The position numbers were made by a program, and so were the translations under genes. Below, one piece after another: positions 8,651-16,129 of a DNA stretch of 44,838 nt. A model generated the notes under the pieces. That model was not told the DNA's origin, searched no databases, and saw only the letters and a list, made by a program, of their open reading frames with translations. The DNA comes from an uncultured Clostridia bacterium (GTDB taxonomy: Bacteria; Bacillota; Clostridia; Christensenellales; Borkfalkiaceae), in assembly GCA_947625695.1 (NCBI GenBank), contig CANQPO010000008.1, forward strand, positions 1 through 44,838, read 5' to 3'. The stretch's first letter is position 1; the number at the start of each line of letters is the position of its first letter.

Positions 8651-8761
8651 CCTCTCGCTGTCCCTGAAAGGGAAAGTACCCGCGAAGCGGGGGAAAGGGT
8701 TCTCAAAAACCCCTCAGTCTCGGCTAACGCCTCGCCAGCTCCCCTACGGGGGCGCCAAGGG
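8651..8761 (+). repeat. Beta element (multi-hairpin, ~110 bp)
   Basis: Several hairpins follow in order: TCCC/GGGA, ACCCGC/GCGGGG, GGGTT/AACCC, a variable GTC-stem-GAC equivalent, and CTCCCC/GGGGG, ending GCCAAGGG. The same order occurs at 17845-17952, 44097-44202 and, inverted, 30709-30822. Confidence 0.75.
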
Positions 8762-8773
8762 AAAATTCCAAAA

Positions 8774-8995
8774 CCGCTGCGCGGAGCAGGGTCCCCCTGC
8801 GGCAGCGCACCCAATTTGCCGTATGCTTACGGCTTGTTGTGAAAGCCAAGCGAATGAGAGGATAACTTTGTTGATGCAGGAGGAAGGTTTCCTCGCACAA
8901 TTATTTTCGGAGCGACACCCTTTCAGTCACCTGTGGTGACAGCTCCCCCTCAAGGGGGAGCCAAGAGGTGGAGCGAGCAAAGAATTGTGCGAAAC
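8774..8995 (+). repeat. Alpha element, copy A (structured repeat)
   Basis: P1 is CGCTGC (8775-8780) with GCAGCG (8802-8807), enclosing GCAGGG/CCCTGC. A linker CACCCAATTT follows. P2 is GCCGTA (8818-8823) with TACGGC (8828-8833). Then comes CGAATGAGAGG. P3 is CGCACAATT (8894-8902) with AATTGTGCG (8983-8991), and its loop carries a beta-type half element. The 3' end (GAAAC) is 2 nt from the trmD stop codon. Confidence 0.8.
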
Positions 8996-8997
8996 TT

Positions 8998-9663
8998 TTA
9001 CTTCAACAGATCCGGCCGGTTTTTCTTTGTGATCGCGATCGACTGCTTGCGGCGCCACTTGTCGATCTCGGCATGGTTGCCGCTGCGGAGCACTTCGGGC
9101 ACCGTCAGCCCGCGATACTCCACGGGGCGGGTGTAGTGCGGATATTCGAGCAAATTCTCCGAAAAACTCTCCTGCACCAAACTCTCGGGCGAGAGCACGC
9201 CGTCCACATAGCGCGCCACGCAGTCGGCCACCACCATGGCGGGGAGTTCCCCTCCCGTCAGAACATAGTCGCCGATGGAGAGTTCCTCATCGATAAAAAG
9301 GTCGATGGCTCTCTGATCGATCCCCTCATAGTGCCCGCAGAGGAGGACGATGTGTTCGCGCTCGACGAGGGAATACACCATCTCCTGCTTAAAGACCTTC
9401 CCCTTGGGCGAAAGGTAGATGCGGAGGGCTTTGTGGTCGGGGTCGACGGCCTCGATGGCGCTGCCGATGGGCTGGGCGGTCATGACGAGCCCCGCGCCGC
9501 CGCCGAAGGGATAGTCGTCGCACTTTTTCTGCTTATTTTCGGTGTAGTCGCGGATGTTGACCGTTTCGATGGTAAGTTTCCCCTCTTTCACCCCTCTTCC
9601 AACAATACTGCCAAACAGCGGCGTGAACATTTCGGGAAATAGCGTTAATATGGTAATTTTCAT
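8998..9663 (-). CDS. trmD: tRNA (guanine37-N1)-methyltransferase
   Basis: Product of 221 aa. It methylates N1 of G37 next to the anticodon using S-adenosylmethionine, which prevents +1 frameshifting. The SPOUT trefoil-knot motifs are clear: LLCGHYEGIDQR (107-118) and IGDYVLTGGELPAM (130-143). The N-terminal FPEMF is also typical. The C-terminal region ends IAITKKNRPDLL, normal for the family. It lies downstream of rimM, but 447 bp of repeats separate the two, which is unusual because they are normally adjacent or overlapping. Confidence 0.97.
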   Translation of the reverse strand: MKITILTLFPEMFTPLFGSIVGRGVKEGKLTIETVNIRDYTENKQKKCDDYPFGGGAGLVMTAQPIGSAIEAVDPDHKALRIYLSPKGKVFKQEMVYSLVEREHIVLLCGHYEGIDQRAIDLFIDEELSIGDYVLTGGELPAMVVADCVARYVDGVLSPESLVQESFSENLLEYPHYTRPVEYRGLTVPEVLRSGNHAEIDKWRRKQSIAITKKNRPDLLK

Positions 9664-9708
9664 GGTTTATGTGTTTGAATGTGTTGTGTCTCCTTGCTGG
9701 CCCGAATC

Positions 9709-9836
9709 TGTCATTTCGACCAAGCCGCTTTGCGGCGCGTGGAGAAATCTCACTCCATTTACGTCACCCTGAGCGTAGTCGAAGGGTGTCCACATTGTAA
9801 TAAGGACATGTTTCGACAAGCTCAACATGACGTGAT
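9709..9836. repeat. Composite of gamma half-element and CACCCT-type palindrome
   Basis: 9709-9750 is the right half of a gamma repeat in inverted form (TGTCATTTCGACCAAGCCGC). 9761-9836 is a second palindrome family (ACGTCACCCTGAGCG ... CTCAACATGACGTGA) also seen at 14232-14367, 17963-18091, 27281-27415 and 43971-44074. No gene was seen in 9664-10110. Confidence 0.75.
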
Positions 9837-9874
9837 TTAGAACGGTTTCAAATGGTTCCAAAATCACTGCGCGG

Positions 9875-10107
9875 AGCAGGGTTCCCCTGCGGCAGCGCAC
9901 CCAATTTGCCGCATACCTACGGCTTGGTGTACATGCCAAGCGAATAAGAGGATGACTTTGTTGATGCAGGAGGAAGGTTTCCTCGCACAATTATTTTCGA
10001 CGAGCCCACCCCCTTAATCCCCCTCCAATGGAGGGGGTTCTGTTAAAGGCAGTTGCGCTCCCCCGCTTGAGGTTCCCGTGGGCGAGGAGTAAAGAATTGT
10101 GCGAAAC
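9875..10107 (+). repeat. Alpha element, copy B
   Basis: The order matches copy A: P1 around 9875-9907, linker CACCCAATTT, P2 GCCGCA/TACGGC with one mismatch, CGAATAAGAGG, and P3 CGCACAATT (9984-9992) with AATTGTGCG (10095-10103). The P3 loop holds a GGAGGGGG-type hairpin rather than the beta half found in copy A. The 3' end is 3 nt from the rimM stop codon. Confidence 0.8.
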
Positions 10108-10110
10108 TTT

Positions 10111-10611
10111 TTACTCCACCACCACCTCATCAAAGCGCTTTTTGCAAACCGTAATGCGTTTTGCGGAAAGATCGATGTCCGTGACGACCCCTTTCACCGC
10201 GGGAAAGAGCAACTCCTTGCCGTCGCGGTCGAGGAAATAAATATCGATGGCGGCGTTTCTGATCTCCTTCAAAACGCCCAGCTTTTCCCCCTCTTCGGAG
10301 AAAACTTCGAGCCCCAAGAGGTCGGCGATATAATACCTCCCCTCGCCCGGGTCGGGCGCCTCTTCGCGGGGAATGGTGAGCTCCTTGCCGCGCAGAAGTT
10401 CGGCGGCGTTGCGGTCGGGCACGCCCTTGAGCCCCAAAAACACGGCGTCCGCGCCGAAGCGCACTGAGAGAATTTTCACCTCCTCGCCGTCGATGAACAC
10501 CCGCTTTAGGCCCCGAAAGTTTTCCGCGCCGTCCGTATAGGGTTTTACTTTTACCTCGCCGCGAATGCCCTGCGGCTTCACGATGAGACCGATCGTAAGA
10601 TTTTTTTCCAT
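10111..10611 (-). CDS. rimM: Ribosome maturation factor RimM
   Basis: Product of 166 aa. It assists maturation of the 30S head by binding S19. The N-terminal RimM barrel (LTIGLIVKPQGIRGEVKVKP, residues 5-24) and the C-terminal PRC-barrel (YYIADLLGLEVF ... AAIDIYFLDRDGKELLFPAV) are both intact. The start at 10611 lies 16 nt after the tmk stop codon. No good SD is visible, so translation may depend on coupling to tmk. Confidence 0.95.
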   Translation of the reverse strand: MEKNLTIGLIVKPQGIRGEVKVKPYTDGAENFRGLKRVFIDGEEVKILSVRFGADAVFLGLKGVPDRNAAELLRGKELTIPREEAPDPGEGRYYIADLLGLEVFSEEGEKLGVLKEIRNAAIDIYFLDRDGKELLFPAVKGVVTDIDLSAKRITVCKKRFDEVVVE

Positions 10612-10627
10612 ATTCAAAGACCCAAAC

Positions 10628-11254
10628 TCAAAAGCCGAATACGCCGTCGACGATCTTGCGGATATTCGCCTGCGTCGTCTCCTTATCCTTTTCACTGCGG
10701 ACAACGGCGACCTTTTCCCGCGCCTTGAACCGCTCGAAGAGGGCGAAATAGTTCTCCCGTATGAGTTTTTGCTTCTCGAGCGTCTCATAGCGCTCCTTGT
10801 CGCCGCGGCGAGAAACGCGTTGCATCCCCTCCTCGGGGGGAAGGTCGATGAACACCGTGAGGTCGGGGGTGACCGCCTCCATCGCGGGCGCGTTGAGCGA
10901 AATCACCCACTCGAGGGGCACAAACCCGCCGTTGTAGGCGAACGAGGAGAGATAAAACCTGTCGCACAGCACGGTGACGCCCTCGTCCAACTTTTTGAGA
11001 ATGCCGTTGAGCCCGTTGCGGATATGGTCGAGCCTGTCCGCGGCGAACATGGCGGCGATCGTGTGCTCGTCGGCGGAGATCCTGCCCGTAAGGCAGGCGT
11101 GGATGAGAGAGCCGAAGGGCGAATCGGTGGGTTCGCGGGTGAGGTAGACTTCCTCCCCCTTGCTCTCGAGATAATTTGCGAGGAGCTTGAGTTGCGTGCT
11201 CTTGCCGCTGCCGTCGCACCCCTCGAATACGATGAATTTTCCTTTTGTAGCCAT
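10628..11254 (-). CDS. tmk: Thymidylate kinase
   Basis: Product of 208 aa. It phosphorylates dTMP to dTDP. The P-loop GCDGSGKST is at residues 12-20, LTREPTDSPFG follows, and the dTMP-binding DRFYLSSFAYNG segment is present. The ATG at 11254 gives the usual N-terminus (KGKFIVFEG). A near-consensus promoter puts the predicted transcription start at or within 1-2 nt of this ATG and no SD is present, so the mRNA is probably leaderless. It heads the tmk-rimM-trmD stretch. Confidence 0.95.
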   Translation of the reverse strand: MATKGKFIVFEGCDGSGKSTQLKLLANYLESKGEEVYLTREPTDSPFGSLIHACLTGRISADEHTIAAMFAADRLDHIRNGLNGILKKLDEGVTVLCDRFYLSSFAYNGGFVPLEWVISLNAPAMEAVTPDLTVFIDLPPEEGMQRVSRRGDKERYETLEKQKLIRENYFALFERFKAREKVAVVRSEKDKETTQANIRKIVDGVFGF

Positions 11255-11262
11255 ATAAGGAC

Positions 11263-11291
11263 AGTATAACAGATTGAAACGCAAATGTCAA
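11263..11291 (-). promoter_or_regulatory. Near-consensus promoter giving a leaderless tmk transcript
   Basis: On the minus strand, TTGACA (11286-11291), a 17-nt spacer and TATACT (11263-11268) are followed by only 8 nt (GTCCTTAT) before the ATG at 11254. Confidence 0.8.
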
Positions 11292-11302
11292 TCGGAAATT
11301 TA

Positions 11303-11342
11303 AGGCGGCGGGCGGTTTCGCACGAAACCGCCCGCCGCCGCT
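11303..11342 (-). terminator. Terminator hairpin downstream of the XRE gene
   Basis: A 17-bp perfect GC-rich inverted repeat (GGCGGCGGGCGGTTTCG and its complement) with a 3-nt loop lies between the XRE gene and the tmk promoter. On the minus strand it is followed by TTAAATTT, a weak U-tract. Confidence 0.75.
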
Positions 11343-11409
11343 TCCCCCTCTTCATTCGGGAAAAACGCTAAAACATTTATATAATATTTACTCCTTTTGC
11401 TCCACGCCT

Positions 11410-11700
11410 TTACTCCACCCCGCGCGCATGTTTCAAATCGGCGATGAACAGTTTGATGTGATCGACCTCCTCCTCGGTGAGCCCGTCCACGCAGACGGTA
11501 TTATGCGTCTCGATCCCGAGGAGTGCGTCTGTGGAAACGCCGAAGAACTTTGCAATCTTCACCAACATTTCCACGGACGGCAAAATGTTGTCGTTCTCCC
11601 AATTCGAAACGCACTGTTTACTCACGTGCAGACATTCGGCGAGTTCCACCTGGCTCAGGTGCCGAAGTTTCCGCAATTTTCTGATATTTTCGTACAGCAT
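11410..11700 (-). CDS. XRE-family transcriptional regulator
   Basis: Product of 96 aa. Residues ~1-60 form a Cro/C1-type helix-turn-helix (IRKLRKLRHLSQVELAECL ... VSNWENDNILPS). A short C-terminal helix follows (LTEEEVDHIKLFIADL). The gene has a GAGGAGG SD. It is divergent from the secreted cassette starting at 11840; the 139-bp gap contains a strong plus-strand promoter and an imperfect dyad (11757-11805), so it probably controls that cassette and perhaps itself (inference). It has its own terminator at 11303-11342. Confidence 0.88.
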   Translation of the reverse strand: MLYENIRKLRKLRHLSQVELAECLHVSKQCVSNWENDNILPSVEMLVKIAKFFGVSTDALLGIETHNTVCVDGLTEEEVDHIKLFIADLKHARGVE

Positions 11701-11756
11701 GGCGGCTTTTTCCTCCTCTCACAAAAAAATTTTGCCCTTTTAGTCAATTTTTACAA

Positions 11757-11805
11757 TACTATCGTAAAAATTTAGTTGACAAATTAAAAATACTTTAGTA
11801 TAGTA
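11757..11805. promoter_or_regulatory. Imperfect dyad around the cassette promoter, candidate operator
   Basis: TACTATCGTAAA (11757-11768) and TTTAGTATAGTA (11794-11805) are inverted copies with two central mismatches. They bracket the -35 box and cover the -10 box of the promoter at 11776-11804. This is a plausible XRE binding site. Confidence 0.5.
11776..11804 (+). promoter_or_regulatory. Promoter of the secreted cassette
   Basis: TTGACA (11776-11781), a 17-nt spacer and TATAGT (11799-11804) lie about 35 nt upstream of the ATG at 11840, which is preceded by GGGAGGG. Confidence 0.85.
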
Positions 11806-11839
11806 ATCGTGGACTTTTCAAAAGGGAGGGCGTTCGGCG

Positions 11840-12838
11840 ATGAAAATCAAGAAGAAAACGGCGGCATTGCTTTTTGCGTGCGCCTGGGCGATATTCGCCT
11901 TAGCGGCTCCCCTCGCCTTCCGTGCCGTAACGGCAAACGCCTTTTCGATGGACGATGTAATCACGGTAAAGGTATATTCCACGCTCGCCAGCGTGGGAGA
12001 CGATACTTTATGTGTGTGGGGAACTTTTTATCGCGGCATAGAGCCGTTGACGGAAATATCCTACGAAACGGACGGCGGCACAACCGGCACGGCAACAATT
12101 GAAGTTGTCGACGCAGACAGTAATTTTTACACCTTCACCACAGACAGTAACGGTAGTGTAACAACGAACACGGATGACTACTCTAAACTTGTATATGAAA
12201 AACCTTTGGATACGACCGAGGACTGCCAACACAACTTTATTGACAATGCGGGAGCGCAAAGTTGGGAGTGCGTCAATGCGAGCGACCTTAACAGCGGTCA
12301 CTGGGCGGAGTGCAGCAGCTGCGGTTTTAAGATTCAAGTCGCCCACCGTCCCGACGGCAAGGGCGGTTGCAAAGACTGCAATGCGGAGCTGGACGGTTAC
12401 ACCAACACATATACGTTCAGCGGCATTCCCGATGGTATCACCAACAACGAGGATATGGCAGGGGATGGTGTGGTGTTCTTCGAAGACGGCGTCGCCGAAT
12501 TTGAGATCGAAGTCGAAGCCAATCTCTTTTTGGGAAGCGCATTGAAGTTGAACTTGGAAAGCGAAAATGGTGAGCTCACGGCGGAAAACGGCACAACCAT
12601 TTCCTATACCATAGATATCAACCTTTCGTCGGGCGATGGTGACGCGACTTCGTCGTTCGACTTTAGTGGGCCTGAGGAGATTTGGTGGTACACAGCGCCG
12701 ACGGAGTACGAGGACCCCGACAATTTAATGACAGCCATAACCGCCACGATCACCATCACCCTGACTGTGGAACCTGCCTATGCGGGCACATTTACCGATA
12801 CTTTGACCTTTTCGGTGACGCTTGAAACGGAGGAGTAG
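11840..12838 (+). CDS. Secreted protein with zinc-ribbon-like Cys pairs, first gene of cassette
   Basis: Product of 332 aa. The signal peptide spans residues 1-34 (KIKKK, hydrophobic core, TANA-F). A Cys-x-x-Cys pair (ECSSCG) and a second (GCKDCN), about 20 residues apart around residues 150-175, form a zinc-ribbon-like knob preceded by HW. The C-terminal half is beta-rich and ends PAYAGTFTDTLTFSVTLE. That ending resembles the end of the third cassette protein (YTDELTFNVNV) and suggests related secreted beta-sandwich domains. No membrane anchor and no sortase motif. Its stop codon overlaps the GAGGAG SD of the next gene, so it is co-translated. Function not recognised. Confidence 0.75.
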   Translation: MKIKKKTAALLFACAWAIFALAAPLAFRAVTANAFSMDDVITVKVYSTLASVGDDTLCVWGTFYRGIEPLTEISYETDGGTTGTATIEVVDADSNFYTFTTDSNGSVTTNTDDYSKLVYEKPLDTTEDCQHNFIDNAGAQSWECVNASDLNSGHWAECSSCGFKIQVAHRPDGKGGCKDCNAELDGYTNTYTFSGIPDGITNNEDMAGDGVVFFEDGVAEFEIEVEANLFLGSALKLNLESENGELTAENGTTISYTIDINLSSGDGDATSSFDFSGPEEIWWYTAPTEYEDPDNLMTAITATITITLTVEPAYAGTFTDTLTFSVTLETEE

Positions 12839-12841
12839 CGT

Positions 12842-13348
12842 ATGAAGAAAAAACGTGTTTTATTTGTTGCTTCCTATATTGCGCTTGCGCTTCTTTTCGT
12901 GTTCGACCTCGTGATGCTCTTTTGCATTTTGGGCATGAAGGAGGAAGCGCGTTTTACGGGCGGCGTTGTGTTCGACCCGAGCGCGCAGGACGAGCGGCCG
13001 ACCGAGACCCCGACGACCATGCCCGGCGTAACAGTCGCGGGGTTCTCCTCGCTGACGATCCCGCCCGATGTGGACGCCATCGCCATCGACCTCTACAACC
13101 CCGCCGAAAACAACGGCTACTACTATATGACCTTTGAGCTTCGCCTCCTAAATGAGAGCGAACAGGGCTATGAGGTGCTCTTCAAAACGGGATACGTGGC
13201 GCCCGGGAAGCACATCTATCAGGTGGCCCTCTCGCATAGCCTTCCCGCGGGAGAATACGATGCGCAACTGCTGATTCAACCCTACCGCATGAGGGACCTC
13301 TCCCCCACCAACAACGTTTCGGCGGCGGTAAGGTTGAAGGTGAAATGA
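12842..13348 (+). CDS. Membrane-anchored extracytoplasmic beta-domain protein, cassette gene 2
   Basis: Product of 168 aa. The N-terminal KKKR is followed by one hydrophobic segment (~6-31) and no clear cleavage site, so it is probably a signal anchor. A linker rich in Pro and Thr (~50-60) follows. The rest is a single beta-domain containing DLYNPAENNGYYYMTFELRL and VAPGKHIYQVALSHSLPAGEYDAQL. This pattern resembles small extracellular proteins found beside secreted beta-sandwich proteins in Clostridia (recollection of the family, not a search). It may hold or assemble the secreted partners encoded on either side. Confidence 0.7.
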   Translation: MKKKRVLFVASYIALALLFVFDLVMLFCILGMKEEARFTGGVVFDPSAQDERPTETPTTMPGVTVAGFSSLTIPPDVDAIAIDLYNPAENNGYYYMTFELRLLNESEQGYEVLFKTGYVAPGKHIYQVALSHSLPAGEYDAQLLIQPYRMRDLSPTNNVSAAVRLKVK

Positions 13349-13400
13349 GGTGACAACGGGCAGAGCCCGCGTCATAATAAAATTTTTTAGAGGTGTTTTT

Positions 13401-13922
13401 ATGAAAAAGAGAAACTTGGTACTTTTCGGCTCTGCCGCCATGCTCTCGCTGGCGCTTGCCGGCTCGATCGGCGCCGTTACGGCTTTTGCCGATCAAACCC
13501 TCAGTTCTGGCGGCACCACAAGCGGCCAGACCACGGTAACCTATACGCAGGCCGATTCTTGGACAGTCACCATACCCGATACGATCAACATTGCGTCTCC
13601 CGATGCTGCAAACGACAAAGTGAGCGCTACCAATGTGAAGATCGCGGAGGGAGACAAACTCACCGTAACCGTCACGAGCAAAAACGGTTGGCATTTGAAA
13701 CAGGGTGACACGGGAACAGGGCTTGAATATGAGTTGAAAGCGGACAGCGGCGAAGCCCTTACCGACGGCGGCACGGTTTTGACCGTAGAGGCGGGAACCA
13801 CTACCGGAGAAGCCGCTTTGACTGCGACGCTCAAAGGAACGGCAAGCAACTATTCCACGGGGAATGAGGCTTACACCGACGAACTCACTTTCAATGTCAA
13901 CGTAGACGCTGCCGGCGACTAA
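13401..13922 (+). CDS. Small secreted beta-sandwich protein, cassette gene 3
   Basis: Product of 173 aa. The start at 13401 is chosen because GAGGTG lies upstream and because it gives a clean signal peptide (KKRNLVLFGSAAMLSLALAG ... AFA-DQ). The mature part is Thr/Ser/Gly-rich: SGGTTSGQTTVTYT, then SWTVTIPDTINI, a Lys/Asn/Trp segment, and EAYTDELTFNVNV at the end. This resembles a family of short WxL- or pilin-like secreted proteins in Clostridia, but no Trp-x-Leu or LPxTG motif is present. It is likely an abundant surface or matrix component (inference). Confidence 0.7.
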   Translation: MKKRNLVLFGSAAMLSLALAGSIGAVTAFADQTLSSGGTTSGQTTVTYTQADSWTVTIPDTINIASPDAANDKVSATNVKIAEGDKLTVTVTSKNGWHLKQGDTGTGLEYELKADSGEALTDGGTVLTVEAGTTTGEAALTATLKGTASNYSTGNEAYTDELTFNVNVDAAGD

Positions 13923-13949
13923 TTCACCTGCCAAACATAAGGGGAAGCG

Positions 13950-14147
13950 ATGTTTACTCTGATTGCAGTGACATTTTCGGCGCTCAAGGGGACGACGCTT
14001 GCCGTTGTAATCGTGAACGCGGTCGTGCTTGCGGGAGTGCTCGTCTGCCTGTTCCTCGCGTGGAAATTGAAAGCGGAGGCCGAGGAAAAACCGCGCTCCT
14101 TCTTCGACGAGCCCGAAAACTCGGACGATTCGTCCGACAAACAGTAA
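13950..14147 (+). CDS. Single-span small membrane protein, cassette gene 4
   Basis: Product of 65 aa. One transmembrane helix (~15-40, ALKGTTLAVVIVNAVVLAG...) is followed by an acidic, Ser-rich tail (PENSDDSSD). The SD-like AAGGGGAAG lies 4 nt before the ATG. It follows gene 3 by 27 nt and ends 16 nt before the cassette terminator. It could be a membrane adaptor for the secreted proteins; nothing more specific can be said. Confidence 0.65.
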   Translation: MFTLIAVTFSALKGTTLAVVIVNAVVLAGVLVCLFLAWKLKAEAEEKPRSFFDEPENSDDSSDKQ

Positions 14148-14163
14148 CGCTAAGTAGTGCTCA

Positions 14164-14208
14164 ACAAACGAGCGGCGCGCAAGACGATCTTGCGCGCCGC
14201 TCGTTTGT
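14164..14208 (+). terminator. Perfect 21-bp hairpin ending the secreted cassette
   Basis: ACAAACGAGCGGCGCGCAAG-A (14164-14184), a 3-nt loop and the exact complement (14188-14208). It has no long T-run (GTTTGTATAG). The gap to mutY (14209-14732) then holds only repeats. Confidence 0.75.
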
Positions 14209-14231
14209 ATAGAGAAGGATGGCATTCCCAA

Positions 14232-14732
14232 ATCACGTCATGTTGAGCTTGTCGAAACATGTCCTTATTATAATGCGGTCACCCTTCGACTTCGCTACTT
14301 CGTCGCTACGCTCCTCGTGCCGCCCTTAGGCAACATAGAATGTGTGGGCGGGGCAGGGTGACGTGATTAGAACAGTGGGGCATTCAACAAAACCCCCTCC
14401 ATTGGAGGGGGACCAAGGGGGTGGGCACTATTCTAAAATGTCATTTCGAGCGTAGTCGAGAAATCTCTACCACATTATAACAATGTGAGATTTCTCCACG
14501 CGCCGCATAGCGGCTTGGTCGAAATGACATATTGGAAACACGCCCACGCCCCTACCCCTCTCCCACGGAGAGGGTAAATGGAATCCCCCTCCAAGGGGTG
14601 GAGCAGTGCCGTTCTCCTCAACAGCCCAGTGGGCTGTGAGGGGCACCGCGACAGGAGGCGTGGCCTCGCCGACGGGGTTTTGGCGGTCCCTGCCGCCAAA
14701 ACGGACTAAGGGGGTGGGCAAGGGGTTCTTTA
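14232..14732. repeat. Repeat block between cassette and mutY
   Basis: 14232-14367 is a CACCCT-type palindrome (ATCACGTCATGTTGAG ... GGGTGACGTGAT). 14390-14430 is a CCCCCTCC-type hairpin in inverted orientation. 14439-14529 is a complete 91-bp gamma element with TGTCATTTCGA ends. 14530-14732 holds more GGAGGGGG and AGGGGGTGGG fragments. No gene was seen. Confidence 0.75.
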
Positions 14733-15734
14733 CTACTTTACCCATTCCCTAAACGCTTTGAAGGCCGAGGGGAGGGCGTAACTTTGCGTTATCTTCTCGG
14801 GCGTGAGCCAAAGAAACTGCGGGAAGAACTCCGCCGCTTCGACGAGGTAGCCCGTCATGTGCCACTCCACGTGGGTGAAGATGTGCTTTGCCCTCTTCTC
14901 GGCGAGGACTTTTCCAAAAATTGCGCTCTCGTTTTCCGTGCCGTTGGGGAATTCCCAAAGCCCCGCAAGGAGCCCTTTTTCCTCCCGCTTGCGGAGAGCG
15001 AATTTCCCCTCTTTTTTGAGAACGTATACAAAAATCTCCTCTATCTTGCGCGCCTTTTTCTCGCTGCGAACGGGAAATTTTTCCTCCTCCCCCGCAAGGT
15101 GGGCAAGGCACATTGTTTGCCACGGGCAGAGAGCGCACATCGGTTCGCCGTTGGGCACGCACACGATGGCCCCGAGCTCCATGAGCGATTGGCAAAATTC
15201 CCCCGCCTCCTTGGGGTAAACTTCCCGCAAGAGCGCGGAAAATGCAATACGTGTTGCGTTTTCGTCGATATTCCGCCCGTCGGCGGTGAGGCGGGTGAGC
15301 ACGCGCAGCACGTTGCCGTCCACGGCGGGACAGGGCAGACCGTATGCAATGGAGCAAATCGCGCCCGCGGTGTAGTCCCCCACCCCGGGGAGTGCGCGCA
15401 CCCCCTCGAAGTCGCGCGGAAAGCCCCTCTCCGCGATGACTTTTGCCGCCCTATGCAGGTTGCGTGCGCGGGAATAGTAGCCGAGCCCCTCCCACGCTTT
15501 GAAAACCTCCTCTTCGGAGGCATTTGCCAAGGCCTCCGCGGTGGGGAATTTTTGCAAAAAGGCGGCATAGTAGCCCTTGACCGCCTCCACGCGCGTCTGT
15601 TGGAGCATGATCTCGGAGACCCATATTTTGTATGGGTCGCGCGTGCCCCGCCACGGGAGATCCCGCTTATTTTCGCCGTACCACTTCAGAAGCGGCTCCA
15701 CGGCGTTTTTTAATACCTGTATTGCGTTTAGCAT
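14733..15734 (-). CDS. mutY: A/G-specific adenine glycosylase
   Basis: Product of 333 aa. It removes A mispaired with G or 8-oxoG. Catalytic E41 (SEIMLQQTRV) and D139 (VDGNVLRVLTR), and the helix-hairpin-helix LPGVGDYTAGAI (115-126), are present. The [4Fe-4S] cysteines C192, C200, C203 and C209 have spacing 7-2-5 rather than the E. coli 6-2-5; the extra residue is, from memory, common in Clostridia. A C-terminal NUDIX-like domain (GLWEFPNGTE) recognises 8-oxoG. The ATG at 15734 is preferred over an upstream in-frame GTG (15779) that lies in repeat sequence. No clear SD is seen. Confidence 0.95.
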   Translation of the reverse strand: MLNAIQVLKNAVEPLLKWYGENKRDLPWRGTRDPYKIWVSEIMLQQTRVEAVKGYYAAFLQKFPTAEALANASEEEVFKAWEGLGYYSRARNLHRAAKVIAERGFPRDFEGVRALPGVGDYTAGAICSIAYGLPCPAVDGNVLRVLTRLTADGRNIDENATRIAFSALLREVYPKEAGEFCQSLMELGAIVCVPNGEPMCALCPWQTMCLAHLAGEEEKFPVRSEKKARKIEEIFVYVLKKEGKFALRKREEKGLLAGLWEFPNGTENESAIFGKVLAEKRAKHIFTHVEWHMTGYLVEAAEFFPQFLWLTPEKITQSYALPSAFKAFREWVK

Positions 15735-16129
15735 GATGAAAAAGTGAAAAGAGCACGTCGCCCATGTCCTCTTGCCCACCCCTTGAGGGGTGGGCGTCGC
15801 CGCAGGTGACGGAAGGGGTGTCTACATTTTGGAAAGAACACCCCCTCAGTTTCGCTTCGCTCAACAGCTCCCCCTCAAGGGGGAGCCAAGAGAATTCCAA
15901 AATGTCATTTCGAGCTTGTCGAGAAATCTCGACCGCATTATAAGGCGAGATTTCTCCACGCGCCGCATAGCGGCTTGGTCGAAATGACAAATAAAAGGAA
16001 TACGCGGTCAAAATAAAATAATTAGAATCGCGAGACGAAAAGACAAGTTAGAGACACCCCCACCTGTCTCACTACGTTCGCCGCCCGCCCCCCCCACAAG
16101 GGGGGCAGGTCATCATAAGGCCTTATTTC
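15735..16129. repeat. Repeat block between mutY and fhs
   Basis: It contains CACCCC/GGGGTG hairpins, a beta-type half (15840-15893, CCCTCAG ... AGCTCCCCC TCAA GGGGGAGCC) and a complete 87-bp gamma element at 15903-15989. No gene was seen in this 395-bp gap. Confidence 0.75.

Noticed and set aside
8818..8833. P2 hairpin of alpha (GCCGTATGCTTACGGC) as group II intron domain V
   Set aside because: It resembles a domain V fragment, but other copies have unrelated P2 sequence, no catalytic triad is conserved, and no reverse transcriptase is present.
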